Assembly: GCF_021107415.1 (NCBI RefSeq)
Contig: NZ_JAIOSW010000045.1
Location: 1 to 41,062, forward strand
Length of the DNA: 41,062 bases
Origin: Desulfobacula sp.
GTDB taxonomy: Bacteria; Desulfobacterota; Desulfobacteria; Desulfobacterales; Desulfobacteraceae
Direction: 5' to 3'
The translations under genes were made by a program, and so were the position numbers. This document shows, one piece after another, positions 16,457 to 24,419 of the stretch; within the stretch, counting starts at the first letter, position 1, and every line of letters starts with the position of its first letter. The notes beneath the pieces were generated by a model. The model did no database searches. It was not told the DNA's origin and was given only the letters and a program-made list of their open reading frames with translations.

Positions 16457-17287
16457 TTATTCAGCGTTGGGTATAAACAGCTTTTGTCCAAGAAGCCTGA
16501 AGTCTTTTATCAAATTCTGGGCATTTTGTGAAGCCATCCAGTCTGAGAATTTAAGTGCCAGATCGTATTTGGCATTGGGGCAGTTTTTTGGATCAAGTGT
16601 TAATACGCTGTATTGATTTAAAAGGATGTCGTCACCCTCAACCAGGATTTTTAATGGTGCATTGCCGCCTTTTGTGGACTGGTATTTGATATAGGTGCCC
16701 CTGTCCGTCATGGTGTAACCATTTCTTTCCTGGGCGACATTGATGGTTGCAAGCATTCCCTGGCCTGTCTGTACATACCATTTCTCTTTGTCAGGCTGCT
16801 GGATACCGGCATTTTTCCATAAGAGCTTTTCCTTTTTGTTGGTACCCGAATCATCACCACGACTCATGAATACGGCCTGTTTGCTTTTAACAGCATTGAG
16901 GGCATCAGATATATTCTTGCCTTTTATACCTGCCGGATCATTTTTTGGCCCGATGATAATAAAGTCGTTATACATAATTTCTCTTCTGTCTTTCCCGTAT
17001 CCGCTTGCAATATATTTTTTCTCTGCGGGCGGGGCATGAACCAGCAGGACATCAACATCACAGTTCTGGCCAAGCTTTAAGGCTTTGCCGGTCCCTGTTG
17101 CAGTCCATTTTAAGGGAATGCCGGTTTCTTTTTCAAAGTGGGGGATGAGATAGTCCAGAAGACCTGTGTTGTCGGTACTGGTGGTGGTTGCCATCATCAG
17201 GCTTTTGGTTTGGGCCTGTGCACCAATGGCCAGGATCATTGTAAAGACAAATGCTAAAATACCGGTTAAAATTTTCTTTCTGCTCAT
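16457..17287 (-). CDS. tupA: Tungstate-binding periplasmic protein
   Basis: The solute-binding protein of the importer. ATG 17287 is chosen over TTG 17293 because GGAG sits 8 bases upstream of the ATG and only 2 from the TTG. A Sec signal peptide ends in AIGAQA. The mature protein begins with MATTTSTDNTGLLDYLIPHF, the TupA ligand-site hallmark. Later DVDVLLVHAPPAEKKYI and FMSRGDDSGTNKKEKLLW are typical. Tungsten uptake fits use in tungsten formate dehydrogenases or aldehyde oxidoreductases, none of which lie in this window. Confidence 0.93.
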   Translation of the reverse strand: MSRKKILTGILAFVFTMILAIGAQAQTKSLMMATTTSTDNTGLLDYLIPHFEKETGIPLKWTATGTGKALKLGQNCDVDVLLVHAPPAEKKYIASGYGKDRREIMYNDFIIIGPKNDPAGIKGKNISDALNAVKSKQAVFMSRGDDSGTNKKEKLLWKNAGIQQPDKEKWYVQTGQGMLATINVAQERNGYTMTDRGTYIKYQSTKGGNAPLKILVEGDDILLNQYSVLTLDPKNCPNAKYDLALKFSDWMASQNAQNLIKDFRLLGQKLFIPNAE

Positions 17288-17433
17288 TTTCAAGTCTCCA
17301 ATAAAGTGTTTAATATTTGTCTGTCGAAATAAAGTTGGAGTATGTTAATATTAGGGGAGAGTCAATAAAATTTTGGGAAGTGTTAATAAAAAAGGAAAAT
17401 ACCTACTGATATTGACTAATTGTTACAATTTTA

Positions 17434-17679
17434 TTAATCTTTTAAGAAAAGAGTATGATATTCATTTTCAGAAAGATGCTGTTTTAACTTGTCATTGATA
17501 AACAGGTAGATCTCTTTAAGTTCCCGGTCTGACAGTCTTGGAATAAATGTTCTTAAAAAAGAGTCCTCGGAAAATTTTTGAAGATAAAACATAATGGTTT
17601 CTTCATCTGTTGCCCGGTCAAGGCCCAAAGCCCCCAGGCCTTTATATTCCTGAATAAATTTGTGCGTATCTTTTTTCAT
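17434..17679 (-). CDS. Small hypothetical cytoplasmic protein
   Basis: Not recognised. It is 81 residues, charged and helical in appearance, with no signal or membrane segment (MKKDTHKFIQEYKGLGALGL at the start, RELKEIYLFINDKLKQHL near the end). A strong GGAGG lies 8 bases before the ATG, which supports real translation. It lies between tupA and the signalling block, divergent from the latter. The 146-base gap on its tupA side holds only AT-rich sequence and a small AATTGT/ACAATT palindrome (17418-17430). Confidence 0.75.
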   Translation of the reverse strand: MKKDTHKFIQEYKGLGALGLDRATDEETIMFYLQKFSEDSFLRTFIPRLSDRELKEIYLFINDKLKQHLSENEYHTLFLKD

Positions 17680-17700
17680 ATGAATAAATCCTCCAAATTA

Positions 17701-17726
17701 ATCTTCTGGGTCAATCTTCCGGGCCA
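17701..17726. repeat. 13-bp tandem repeat in intergenic DNA
   Basis: ATCTTCTGGGTCA (17701-17713) is followed by ATCTTCCGGGCCA (17714-17726), with two mismatches. It lies between the small leftward gene and the promoter of the signalling block. No function is evident. Confidence 0.6.
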
Positions 17727-17782
17727 ACCCATTTTTTTTATTTGATTCCTAAAAAATGCTTCCTTTATTTTTTTTTTCAAGG

Positions 17783-17811
17783 TTTACAATGGGGTAATAT
17801 TTATTTATAAT
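17783..17811 (+). promoter_or_regulatory. Sigma-70-type promoter for the HPt/phosphatase/kinase operon
   Basis: TTTACA (17783-17788) and a perfect TATAAT (17806-17811) are separated by 17 bases, one mismatch from consensus overall. The start codon of the HPt gene lies 47 bases downstream of the -10. This is among the best promoters in the window. Confidence 0.7.
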
Positions 17812-17857
17812 TTTTAACTAAATATTTCTTATCTTTTTATTCAAGACAGGAGTCCTT

Positions 17858-18166
17858 ATGGATTTTAAAGATCTTGCGTCAAGACTGGGATTTGATGAAG
17901 ATGATTTTAAAGAGCTTGTCGAACTTTTTATAACCACTACTTTATCTGATATCGATAAAATCAAAAAAAGTGTCCGACAAGGCAATAGTCAGGATGCTGC
18001 GGCAGCATCTAATTCTATTAAAGGTGCCTCCGGCAATCTTGGGTTTGATGATATGTTTACCCTTGCCAAAGACATGGAAATGCAGGCCAGGCAGGGAAGT
18101 CTGGATAATTTTGCAGCGTATATCACGGATCTTGAAAACAGGGTGAATGCCCTCAACAATATATAG
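17858..18166 (+). CDS. HPt-domain protein lacking the phospho-accepting histidine
   Basis: A 102-residue, single-domain histidine phosphotransfer protein. The HPt signature normally reads AHxLKGxxxNLG. Here it is SNSIKGASGNLGF, with Asn52 at the His position; the codon is AAT, one base from CAT. The rest of the motif (Lys, Gly, Asn-Leu-Gly) is intact, so the fold is probably kept while phosphorelay through this residue is impossible. AGGAG precedes the ATG. It is followed after 27 bases by a receiver-phosphatase gene, its likely partner. A non-phosphorylatable docking protein is one inference; a base error is the alternative. Confidence 0.85.
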   Translation: MDFKDLASRLGFDEDDFKELVELFITTTLSDIDKIKKSVRQGNSQDAAAASNSIKGASGNLGFDDMFTLAKDMEMQARQGSLDNFAAYITDLENRVNALNNI

Positions 18167-18193
18167 TTTTTGACAGGAAAAAGGTCTTTTGTT

Positions 18194-19315
18194 ATGGGAA
18201 ATAAATCATCCTATACGGTTCTGGCAGTCGATGATAATCTATTGAATTTAAAACTCATAGAAAAATCCTTATCCAAAGAAGGCTACAAAATGTTTTCTGC
18301 GGATAACGGCCCGGATGCCAGGGCAATTGCTCTTAAGGAAAACCCGGACCTTATCTTGTTGGATATTGAAATGCCTGGAGAAAATGGGTTTGATGTTATA
18401 AAAAAGCTAAAGGACAGCCCGGAAACAAATGCTATCCCGGTGATATTTCTTACCGGCGTCAGTGAAGTGGATTCAAAATTAAAAGGCTTTGATCTGGGTG
18501 CAGTGGATTACATTATAAAACCCTTTCATCCCCTTGAGGTGCTGGCAAGGGTGAGGATTCATCTTAAGCTTTCAATCGCCACCAATTCATTGATTGCAGA
18601 CCAGGCAAGCAAGCTTCGGCAGATAACCGAAGCACAGGTAGCCATGCTGCCAACACCTGAAGATAACCCTGATGCATTATTTGGTGTCTACTATAAGGCC
18701 CTTGAAGAGGCGGGGGGCGATTTTTACGATATCTTAAATATTTCAGATAAAATAACCGGTTATTTTGTAGCGGATTTTTCAGGGCATGATATTAAAACAA
18801 GCTATGGGACGGCCTCGGTTAAGGCCTTGCTGGCCCAGAATTGCACCCCTGTTTACTCTCCTGCTGAAAGCATGAAAATGATCAATGATGTTCTGGTGGA
18901 GATTTTGTCTGATGGTAAATACCTCACCGCCAGTTATATGCATCTCAATCGAACCACAAAAAAAATGACGATTATCAATGCCGGCCACCCGCCGGTGGTT
19001 TGTCTGCCTGTAGATGGTGAGCCATATCTTATTAAAATGACGGGTGATGTCCTTGGTATGTTTAAGGATGCTCAGTTTGGAACTCAAAATATTGACGTGT
19101 CAGAGGGTGATAAATTTTTTATTTATTCTGACGGGCTTGTTGAATCGGCACAAAACAAGATTACATGGGCAAGCGGAGCCGACAGCCTTCTTCCGGTGTA
19201 TAAACAAATCGCACAGGTGCCCTATGACAAGGCACCGATAGCGCTGGTGAATCATCTTTTTGGCCATGATGCCTTGCCCGAGGATGATATCGTTGTCTTA
19301 TGTATAAAGGTATAA
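18194..19315 (+). CDS. Response regulator with PP2C (SpoIIE/RsbU) phosphatase output
   Basis: A 373-residue protein; ATG 18194 is preferred to TTG 18170 because AAGG lies 9-10 bases upstream. The receiver domain (about 1-125) has the acidic pair AVDDN, the phospho-accepting Asp in LILLDIEMPGENG, the switch Thr in FLTG and Lys in IIKPF. After a helical linker, the PP2C-type domain has AGGDFYD, VADFSGHDI, ITAGHPP-like INAGHPPVV, and FFIYSDGLVES. Such proteins dephosphorylate anti-anti-sigma (STAS) proteins when their receiver is phosphorylated. The flanking HPt and kinase genes complete a partner-switch set like Pseudomonas HptB-HsbR. Confidence 0.93.
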   Translation: MGNKSSYTVLAVDDNLLNLKLIEKSLSKEGYKMFSADNGPDARAIALKENPDLILLDIEMPGENGFDVIKKLKDSPETNAIPVIFLTGVSEVDSKLKGFDLGAVDYIIKPFHPLEVLARVRIHLKLSIATNSLIADQASKLRQITEAQVAMLPTPEDNPDALFGVYYKALEEAGGDFYDILNISDKITGYFVADFSGHDIKTSYGTASVKALLAQNCTPVYSPAESMKMINDVLVEILSDGKYLTASYMHLNRTTKKMTIINAGHPPVVCLPVDGEPYLIKMTGDVLGMFKDAQFGTQNIDVSEGDKFFIYSDGLVESAQNKITWASGADSLLPVYKQIAQVPYDKAPIALVNHLFGHDALPEDDIVVLCIKV

Positions 19316-19319
19316 GCAT

Positions 19320-19769
19320 ATGTCTTTTAAAAAACTTATTTTTGATGTTCTGCAGACAGCAGGTTCAATTAGCTTCACCTTTTCTTCAACCATGGGAAAT
19401 ATTGATGATGTCTGTGAACGGACAACAAACTATATTCAATCAAAGATAAAAGGCATTGAAGCGCATTTGTTTTCCATCAATCTTGTTATCAGAGAGGGCC
19501 TTACCAATGCGGTCCGGCATGGTAACAAAAGTGATCCTGAGAAAATTGTCAGATTTCTGTTAACCATCACAGAAAATGAATCCATTCATCTGATGATTGA
19601 GGATCAGGGAGGCGGGTTTGACTGGAGGAAATTACAGAATTTAGATCTACCTGAAAATAATGATCATGGCCGCGGCATCATGATTATGAAAGCCTATTTC
19701 AGCCACTATTCCTACAATGATAAAGGCAATATCTTATATCTTGAGAAAGATATCTTTTCAAAAATTTAA
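19320..19769 (+). CDS. RsbW-like serine kinase / anti-sigma ATPase
   Basis: A 149-residue GHKL ATPase domain alone. N-box NLVIREGLTNAVRHGN, G1 box IEDQGGGFDWRK and G2 box NDHGRGIMIMKAYF are visible, as in RsbW/SpoIIAB kinases that phosphorylate STAS proteins and sequester a sigma factor or other target. It starts 4 bases after the phosphatase gene stop, so the two opposing activities are co-expressed. In HsbR-type proteins such a domain can be fused to the phosphatase; here it is separate. Its STAS partner may be the gene at 20287 or one outside the window. Confidence 0.9.
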   Translation: MSFKKLIFDVLQTAGSISFTFSSTMGNIDDVCERTTNYIQSKIKGIEAHLFSINLVIREGLTNAVRHGNKSDPEKIVRFLLTITENESIHLMIEDQGGGFDWRKLQNLDLPENNDHGRGIMIMKAYFSHYSYNDKGNILYLEKDIFSKI

Positions 19770-19941
19770 TTAATAAATTAAACCCTCAGCTTTACTGATG
19801 ATCCAAGCGTGTGCCTGACATGGCGCATTTGGTGAGTTGCCAGTCTAATAAGCGAAAAGCAGGTTTTAAGTATTGCCACAAAAGCAAAACAAAAATTAAA
19901 TACTAATCACTTCCGAACACGGATGAAATATAGATTAGGTA

Positions 19942-19947
19942 TATAAT
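19942..19947 (+). promoter_or_regulatory. Possible -10 element for the zinc-ribbon/STAS/hydrolase genes
   Basis: A perfect TATAAT stands 65 bases before the next gene, but no good -35 lies 16-18 bases upstream. The surrounding 242-base gap (19770-20011) holds no convincing gene. A short frame on the minus strand there lacks a good start. Confidence 0.3.
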
Positions 19948-20011
19948 AAACACATAAGGTCAACTGCTGTTTTCAGCAAGTTGTCCACAACTTTTTTTAA
20001 AGGAGAATACC

Positions 20012-20218
20012 ATGGGACTTCAATACCAGTGCATAAATCATAGCTGCAATTTTCCGGGAGAAACTCGGTTTGAGATGAAATTTACGTCAGAAGCCATTAT
20101 GGATAACAACAATCTTGCAGCAGCCTTCTGTCCGTTTTGTAAGAAAGAAATGGTGCCATCATTTCTAATGGATATTCCACGCGACCCATCTGAAAATCAG
20201 GCAAACGAGAGATTATAG
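20012..20218 (+). CDS. Small zinc-ribbon-like protein
   Basis: Not recognised as a named family. It is 68 residues with a Cys arrangement CINHSC (C7, C12) and CPFCKKEM (C40, C43), which suggests one bound zinc. There is no signal or membrane segment. A strong AAGGAG upstream of the ATG supports expression. It is followed after 68 bases by the STAS gene, in the same direction. It could bind nucleic acid or a protein partner. Confidence 0.7.
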   Translation: MGLQYQCINHSCNFPGETRFEMKFTSEAIMDNNNLAAAFCPFCKKEMVPSFLMDIPRDPSENQANERL

Positions 20219-20286
20219 AAAAATGGAAATTCAAAAGTAGAAGTTTTCACATTCAAAAGAGGAGAATAGAATAAAACAAACAAGTC

Positions 20287-20643
20287 ATGAAATATCATAT
20301 AGCAAAGAACAATGAATTTATTATTATAAAAATATCAGGTCAACCCAAAAAGAATGAGGCCCTTCAGGTTAAAAGTATTCTTTCCTCCTATCTAAAGAAA
20401 AGAGGCATTAGAGTAATTATGGATCTTAAGGAGTTAAAAAAGTTTGAACCAATTACACTTCTGGGGGTTTTAAACGGTATGAGAAAGGAGATTGACCTTT
20501 TAGGAGGATGTCTGAAGTTATGTTCCTTAAAGCTGGAGACACTAAATTATTTCAAGGAAAATCGTATGGATCAGTTTTTTAATATTTATGAGGACGAAGA
20601 AAGTGCAAAAAAGAGTGAATGGAAGAATTATGGCAAAAGATGA
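20287..20643 (+). CDS. Divergent STAS-domain (anti-anti-sigma-like) protein
   Basis: A 118-residue protein with STAS-fold pattern: EFIIIKISGQPKKNEALQVK, the central strand GIRVIMDLKELKKFEPITLL, then GVLNGMRKEI and GGCLKLCSL. In phospho-regulated STAS proteins the loop after the central strand reads DSSG with a phosphorylated Ser. Here the aligned residues are PITL, so the Ser is lost and only a neighbouring Thr remains. A GAGGAG lies about 22 bases before the ATG, too far for ideal use. Position after the phosphatase/kinase genes makes it a candidate partner. Confidence 0.68.
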   Translation: MKYHIAKNNEFIIIKISGQPKKNEALQVKSILSSYLKKRGIRVIMDLKELKKFEPITLLGVLNGMRKEIDLLGGCLKLCSLKLETLNYFKENRMDQFFNIYEDEESAKKSEWKNYGKR

Positions 20644-21352
20644 CCGGATAATAGAATTGCGGTCCAACATTTTCCAGCTTAAGGGAGAGGGTTCCAGCAG
20701 CCACAGCTACTTGATCAGGGGTGACTACAAAAATGTCCTGATTGATTCAGGAGTGGATAAAAATTTTTCAAAATTGCAAAAATCCTTACTTATTCTGGGA
20801 CTCAAAATCAGGGATGTTGATATAATAATCAATACTCACGAGCACTTTGATCATATTGGAGCCAATCGTTATTTTCAGGATTATGCCCTGATTGCCGCCC
20901 ATCGCTTTGCTGCTACCAAGATTACAGTAGAAGATAGATACGTTACCATGTATAAATCCGGCGATCTCAACGAGCCGTCCCTGAAAGTCCATCTATGGCT
21001 GGAAAGTAAGAGTCGATTCAATCTGGGCAACTACAGTCTTAATATTATACATACCCCGGGACATACCTCAGGATCAATATGTATCTATGAGCCTGTTCAA
21101 AAAATTCTTTTTACCGGGGATACTGTTTTTGCAGGGGGAACACTTTCATATATCGGTGAATCAGGAAGTGTGGGCGATTATATTGATTCCATCAACCACC
21201 TTGCAACCAGAAAAATAAATGAATTCTATCCGGGACACGGGAAGATCTCAAGGAGTCCGGAAGAGGATATGCAAAAAGCTATTTTAAATGCCAGGGCGCT
21301 TTTAAGGGATGAGGAGAAAGTAGAAATTACCGATTTTCGGGAGATACCATAA
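20630..21352 (+). CDS. Metallo-beta-lactamase-fold hydrolase
   Basis: Start chosen at ATG 20630 (240 aa), which has GGAAG just upstream and overlaps the STAS gene by 14 bases. The metal site is clear: INTHEHFDHIG (HxHxDH), HTPGHTSGSICIY with the next His, and FTGDTVFAGG with the bridging Asp, then FYPGHGK. It resembles the glyoxalase II/rhodanese-linked hydrolase group. Substrate cannot be read from the sequence. Co-translation with the STAS protein suggests a shared pathway. Confidence 0.9.
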   Translation: MAKDDRIIELRSNIFQLKGEGSSSHSYLIRGDYKNVLIDSGVDKNFSKLQKSLLILGLKIRDVDIIINTHEHFDHIGANRYFQDYALIAAHRFAATKITVEDRYVTMYKSGDLNEPSLKVHLWLESKSRFNLGNYSLNIIHTPGHTSGSICIYEPVQKILFTGDTVFAGGTLSYIGESGSVGDYIDSINHLATRKINEFYPGHGKISRSPEEDMQKAILNARALLRDEEKVEITDFREIP

Positions 21353-21353
21353 A

Positions 21354-21387
21354 TTTTAATAAAATTCTAACCTGATGATACTAAAAT
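21354..21387 (+). promoter_or_regulatory. Pho-box-like operator and -10 upstream of phoA
   Basis: TTTTAAT (21354-21360), AAAA, then TTCTAAC (21365-21371) form two 7-base units 11 bases apart, the geometry of a PhoB site (7-base half plus 4-base AT-rich spacer). Ten bases later comes TAAAAT (21382-21387), a -10-like hexamer. The layout matches the pstS upstream region base for base in spacing. It begins 2 bases after the hydrolase stop. Confidence 0.6.
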
Positions 21388-21464
21388 CATAACAAAAACA
21401 AAGTAAATTGAATTGCAGTCTGGAATAAATTTTATTTTTGAATAAATAATTTAAGGAGTAAAAA

Positions 21465-22982
21465 ATGATGCGAAAAACTATTTTCAAAAGTTTTATGGTT
21501 AAAACGGTTGCGGCGTGTTTCCTCACAGCCGCATTGTTATTCAGTGTACATATTTATCCTGTTTGGGCTGAGACTGCTCTTTATGAAGGCTCTCCAGCCA
21601 AGTACACTTTCTTTTTTATCGGTGACGGTATGGCCATGTCCCAGCGGACAGCCGCAGAAATGTATATGTCGTCCAAAAAAGAAGGGTCAGAAAGAGCTTT
21701 GCTGCTTATGAATCAATTCCCGGCACAAGGCATGACCACTACGTATGCCAACGACAGGTTCATTACAGGTTCGGCAGCCGCGGGCACAGCTCTCGCCTGC
21801 GGGGTTAAGACTAATATCAACTATATTGGTGTAAATCCTGATTTTCAGCCGGTGAAAACAATGGCCGAGATGGCAAAAGAAAAGGGTATGAAGGTGGGAA
21901 TCGTTTCAAGCGTTTCCATCGACCATGCAACACCAGCCTGTTTCTATGCACACCAACCTACTCGCAAAATGTACCATGAGATCGGCATGGACCTTGTCAG
22001 AAGTGGTTTTGACTATTTTGCAGGCGGTGGCCTTAAAGACCCTGCAGGCAAGAAATCCAAAAAGCCCCTTGGCGATGTTCTGCGACTTGCAAAAGAAAAT
22101 GGCTATAAAATTGTGGATAACAAACGTCAATTTATGGCTCTGACAAAAGAATCGGGCAAAGTTATTGCCTTTAACAAAAACCTTCCAGATGGCCAGGCTC
22201 TTCCATATCACATGGATAACACCTCTGAAGACATTGCCCTTGCGGAATTCACTAAAAAGGGAGTTGAGCTGCTGGATAATTCAAAAGGTTTTTTCATGAT
22301 GATCGAGGGTGGAAAGATCGATTGGGCCTGCCACGCAAATGATGCAGTCGCCTCTATAAAAGACACTCTGGCGTTTGATGAGGCAATTAAAGTGGCATAT
22401 GACTTCTATGAGAAGCATCCAGAAGAAACACTGATTATCGTTACGGGTGACCATGAATGTGGCGGTTTGACCATTGGATTTGCCGGCACCGCGTATGCAT
22501 CGCATTTTGATATACTTAAGCACCAGAAAGGCTCCTTTAAGGTGTTTACAAACAAAATAATGGCTGAATATAAAAAAACTTCCGCTGGAAAGGCTCAGTT
22601 TGAAGATATGATTCCCCTTTTAAAAAAATATTTCGGACTGGAAACAAAAGGCGAAGGGCAATTGGTTCTCAAGGACTATGAGCTTGCCGAGATCAGGAAG
22701 GCTTTTATCCAAAGTATGGCCGGAGTAAAAATCAACAAGGGAACTGCTGACTATCTTCTATACGGCGGATACGATCCTTTTACCGTAAAAATTACCCATA
22801 TCCTGAATCGCAAGGCGGGTCTGGCCTGGACATCATACTCTCATACAGGGGTGCCGGTGCTTACATCAGCCATCGGGGTGGGGGCCAAGACCTTTAATGG
22901 TTACTACGACAACACCGATGTGGCAAAAAAGATCATGGCTGTCATGGGAGTGTTTGGTGAGATGAAGCTGGTCGCAAATTAG
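21465..22982 (+). CDS. phoA: Secreted alkaline phosphatase
   Basis: A 505-residue PhoA-superfamily enzyme that releases phosphate from phosphomonoesters in the periplasm. A Sec signal peptide ends near PVWAE (about residue 36). Metal and active-site segments are visible: FFFIGDGMAM (Asp), ITGSAAAGTALACG (nucleophile Ser; the common form is TDSAA, so Gly replaces Asp), MMIEGGKIDWACHAND, VTGDHECGGL, and SYSHTGVPV. AAGGAG lies upstream of the ATG. A Pho-box-like operator precedes it, so phosphate starvation control is inferred. Confidence 0.92.
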   Translation: MMRKTIFKSFMVKTVAACFLTAALLFSVHIYPVWAETALYEGSPAKYTFFFIGDGMAMSQRTAAEMYMSSKKEGSERALLLMNQFPAQGMTTTYANDRFITGSAAAGTALACGVKTNINYIGVNPDFQPVKTMAEMAKEKGMKVGIVSSVSIDHATPACFYAHQPTRKMYHEIGMDLVRSGFDYFAGGGLKDPAGKKSKKPLGDVLRLAKENGYKIVDNKRQFMALTKESGKVIAFNKNLPDGQALPYHMDNTSEDIALAEFTKKGVELLDNSKGFFMMIEGGKIDWACHANDAVASIKDTLAFDEAIKVAYDFYEKHPEETLIIVTGDHECGGLTIGFAGTAYASHFDILKHQKGSFKVFTNKIMAEYKKTSAGKAQFEDMIPLLKKYFGLETKGEGQLVLKDYELAEIRKAFIQSMAGVKINKGTADYLLYGGYDPFTVKITHILNRKAGLAWTSYSHTGVPVLTSAIGVGAKTFNGYYDNTDVAKKIMAVMGVFGEMKLVAN

Positions 22983-23063
22983 TAAAGATCTTTTGGAAAC
23001 CAGCCCAATAGAAAATTGTTTGCTGAACAGGGAGACATCTTTTTTGTGAGTTTTCTTTTTCAT

Positions 23064-23096
23064 GGCAAGGCCTATGATTTGACATACGGCCTTGCC
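23064..23096. terminator. Strong hairpin between phoA and yibE/F
   Basis: GGCAAGGCC (23064-23072) pairs perfectly with GGCCTTGCC (23088-23096) across 15 bases, part of which (TATG/CATA) can extend the stem with one bulge. No T-run follows. It may be a rho-independent-like attenuator, an mRNA-stabilising stem after phoA, or an operator. Confidence 0.5.
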
Positions 23097-23128
23097 CAAT
23101 CCCTTCTAAATATTTATCACGGATTTTA

Positions 23129-24280
23129 ATGATGAAACGACCATACTCTCTATGGAAACGGGATGTTGCTCTTGCAGTGGTATTTTCCGTTCTTACACTT
23201 ATTCTATGTTTTGTCCCCACCGGTTTTGAGGATCGCCAGCCAAACAATTCCGTTCGATGTCGCGGGCGCATCTTAGGCGTGGACAATTCTGAGGTTAAAC
23301 AGTTCGGCATCGTCAAAATTGGAACCCAGGATCTTATTGTTCAGGTTCTGGACGGCCCATTTGCCGGCAAAAAAGTATGCGCTGATAATGAGATTATCGG
23401 CAAGCTGGAGTTGGACAAGATTTTCAAGGTAAAGGATACAGCACTGATGGTGTTGTCTCTCAAGGAAGGTGAGGTTTTTTATGCCAATGCCCAGGACCAC
23501 TACCGTCTCCATACCGAACTGGTTTTGTTGATTTGTTTCGCTCTTCTCCTTGTTTCCTTTGCAGGGTGGACCGGTGTCAAGGCTATATTATCATTCATCT
23601 TTTCTGCTTTGGCTATCTGGAAAATCCTGATTCCCTTGTTTCTGAGAAATGTTGATCCCATCATGGTGTCACTGGCCGTGGTCACAGCTTTAACAGCAGC
23701 GATTATATTCATGGTAGGTGGATTAACTCGACGCGGTCTGGTTGCCTTTTTGGGCGCTTTTTTCGGTATTATAACAACATGCGTGCTTGCGTTAACTTTT
23801 TCCAGGGGCTTTCATTTGCACGGAGCAATCAAACCGTTTTCCGAAACACTTCTCTATTCCGGTTTTCCCCATCTCAATCTGACGAGAATTTTTCTGGCCG
23901 GTATTTTCATGGCCTCAGCAGGCGCTGTCATGGATGTGGCCATGGATGTGGCAGCCAGTATGTATGAGGTGGTGCTCAAAAAACCGGATATTTCCTTCAC
24001 AGAGGCTATGCGATCCGGTTTTCGTGTTGGTAGAGCCGTTGTGGGAACGATGACGACCACGTTGCTTTTTGCCTACTCTGGAGGCTACATAACTTTAATG
24101 ATGGTTTTTATGGCCCAGGGCGTGCCCTTGGCTAATTTTTTTAACCTTAACTATGTCGCTGCAGAAATCCTGAACACCATTGTAGGAAGCTTTGGTCTGG
24201 TTACTGTAGCGCCATTTACCGCCATAACCGGGGCTCTGATCTATACAAAACGAGGAAATCAACAATATCTTATCCCTTGA
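23129..24280 (+). CDS. YibE/F-family membrane protein
   Basis: A 383-residue inner-membrane protein of the YibE/F family, whose function is unknown. An N-terminal membrane segment (about 13-30) is followed by a roughly 100-residue soluble domain (CRGRILGVDNSEVKQFGIVK and VQVLDGPFAGKKVCADNEII). About seven hydrophobic helices follow, with family motif segments AGAVMDVAMDVAASMYEV and RVGRAVVGTMTTTLLFAYSG. It lies between phoA and pstS in the same direction, so a phosphate-linked role is suggested by context only. Confidence 0.88.
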   Translation: MMKRPYSLWKRDVALAVVFSVLTLILCFVPTGFEDRQPNNSVRCRGRILGVDNSEVKQFGIVKIGTQDLIVQVLDGPFAGKKVCADNEIIGKLELDKIFKVKDTALMVLSLKEGEVFYANAQDHYRLHTELVLLICFALLLVSFAGWTGVKAILSFIFSALAIWKILIPLFLRNVDPIMVSLAVVTALTAAIIFMVGGLTRRGLVAFLGAFFGIITTCVLALTFSRGFHLHGAIKPFSETLLYSGFPHLNLTRIFLAGIFMASAGAVMDVAMDVAASMYEVVLKKPDISFTEAMRSGFRVGRAVVGTMTTTLLFAYSGGYITLMMVFMAQGVPLANFFNLNYVAAEILNTIVGSFGLVTVAPFTAITGALIYTKRGNQQYLIP

Positions 24281-24310
24281 AAAAGATATTTCCCCTAAAA
24301 TTTAATTTAG

Positions 24311-24355
24311 CCTTAACACAACTCTAATACAATTCTAACCTTTAAATTGTAGAAT
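24311..24355 (+). promoter_or_regulatory. Pho-box-like operator and -10 upstream of pstS
   Basis: Three 7-base units at exact 11-base period: CCTTAAC (24311-24317), CTCTAAT (24322-24328), TTCTAAC (24333-24339), separated by ACAA each time. Ten bases after the last is TAGAAT (24350-24355), a -10-like hexamer. This matches the arrangement at phoA and PhoB-activated promoters in general, where the box replaces the -35. Direct binding is inferred. Confidence 0.68.
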
Positions 24356-24419
24356 TTATTCTCAAGTAATCATGCTTGATAAAAGCATTTATTTATTTAA
24401 TCTTACATAGGAGAAAATC

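Noticed and set aside
19770..20011. Possible small RNA, riboswitch or degraded gene in the 242-base gap
   Set aside because: No known riboswitch core could be matched, no clear terminator is present, and the minus-strand frame lacks a start signal.
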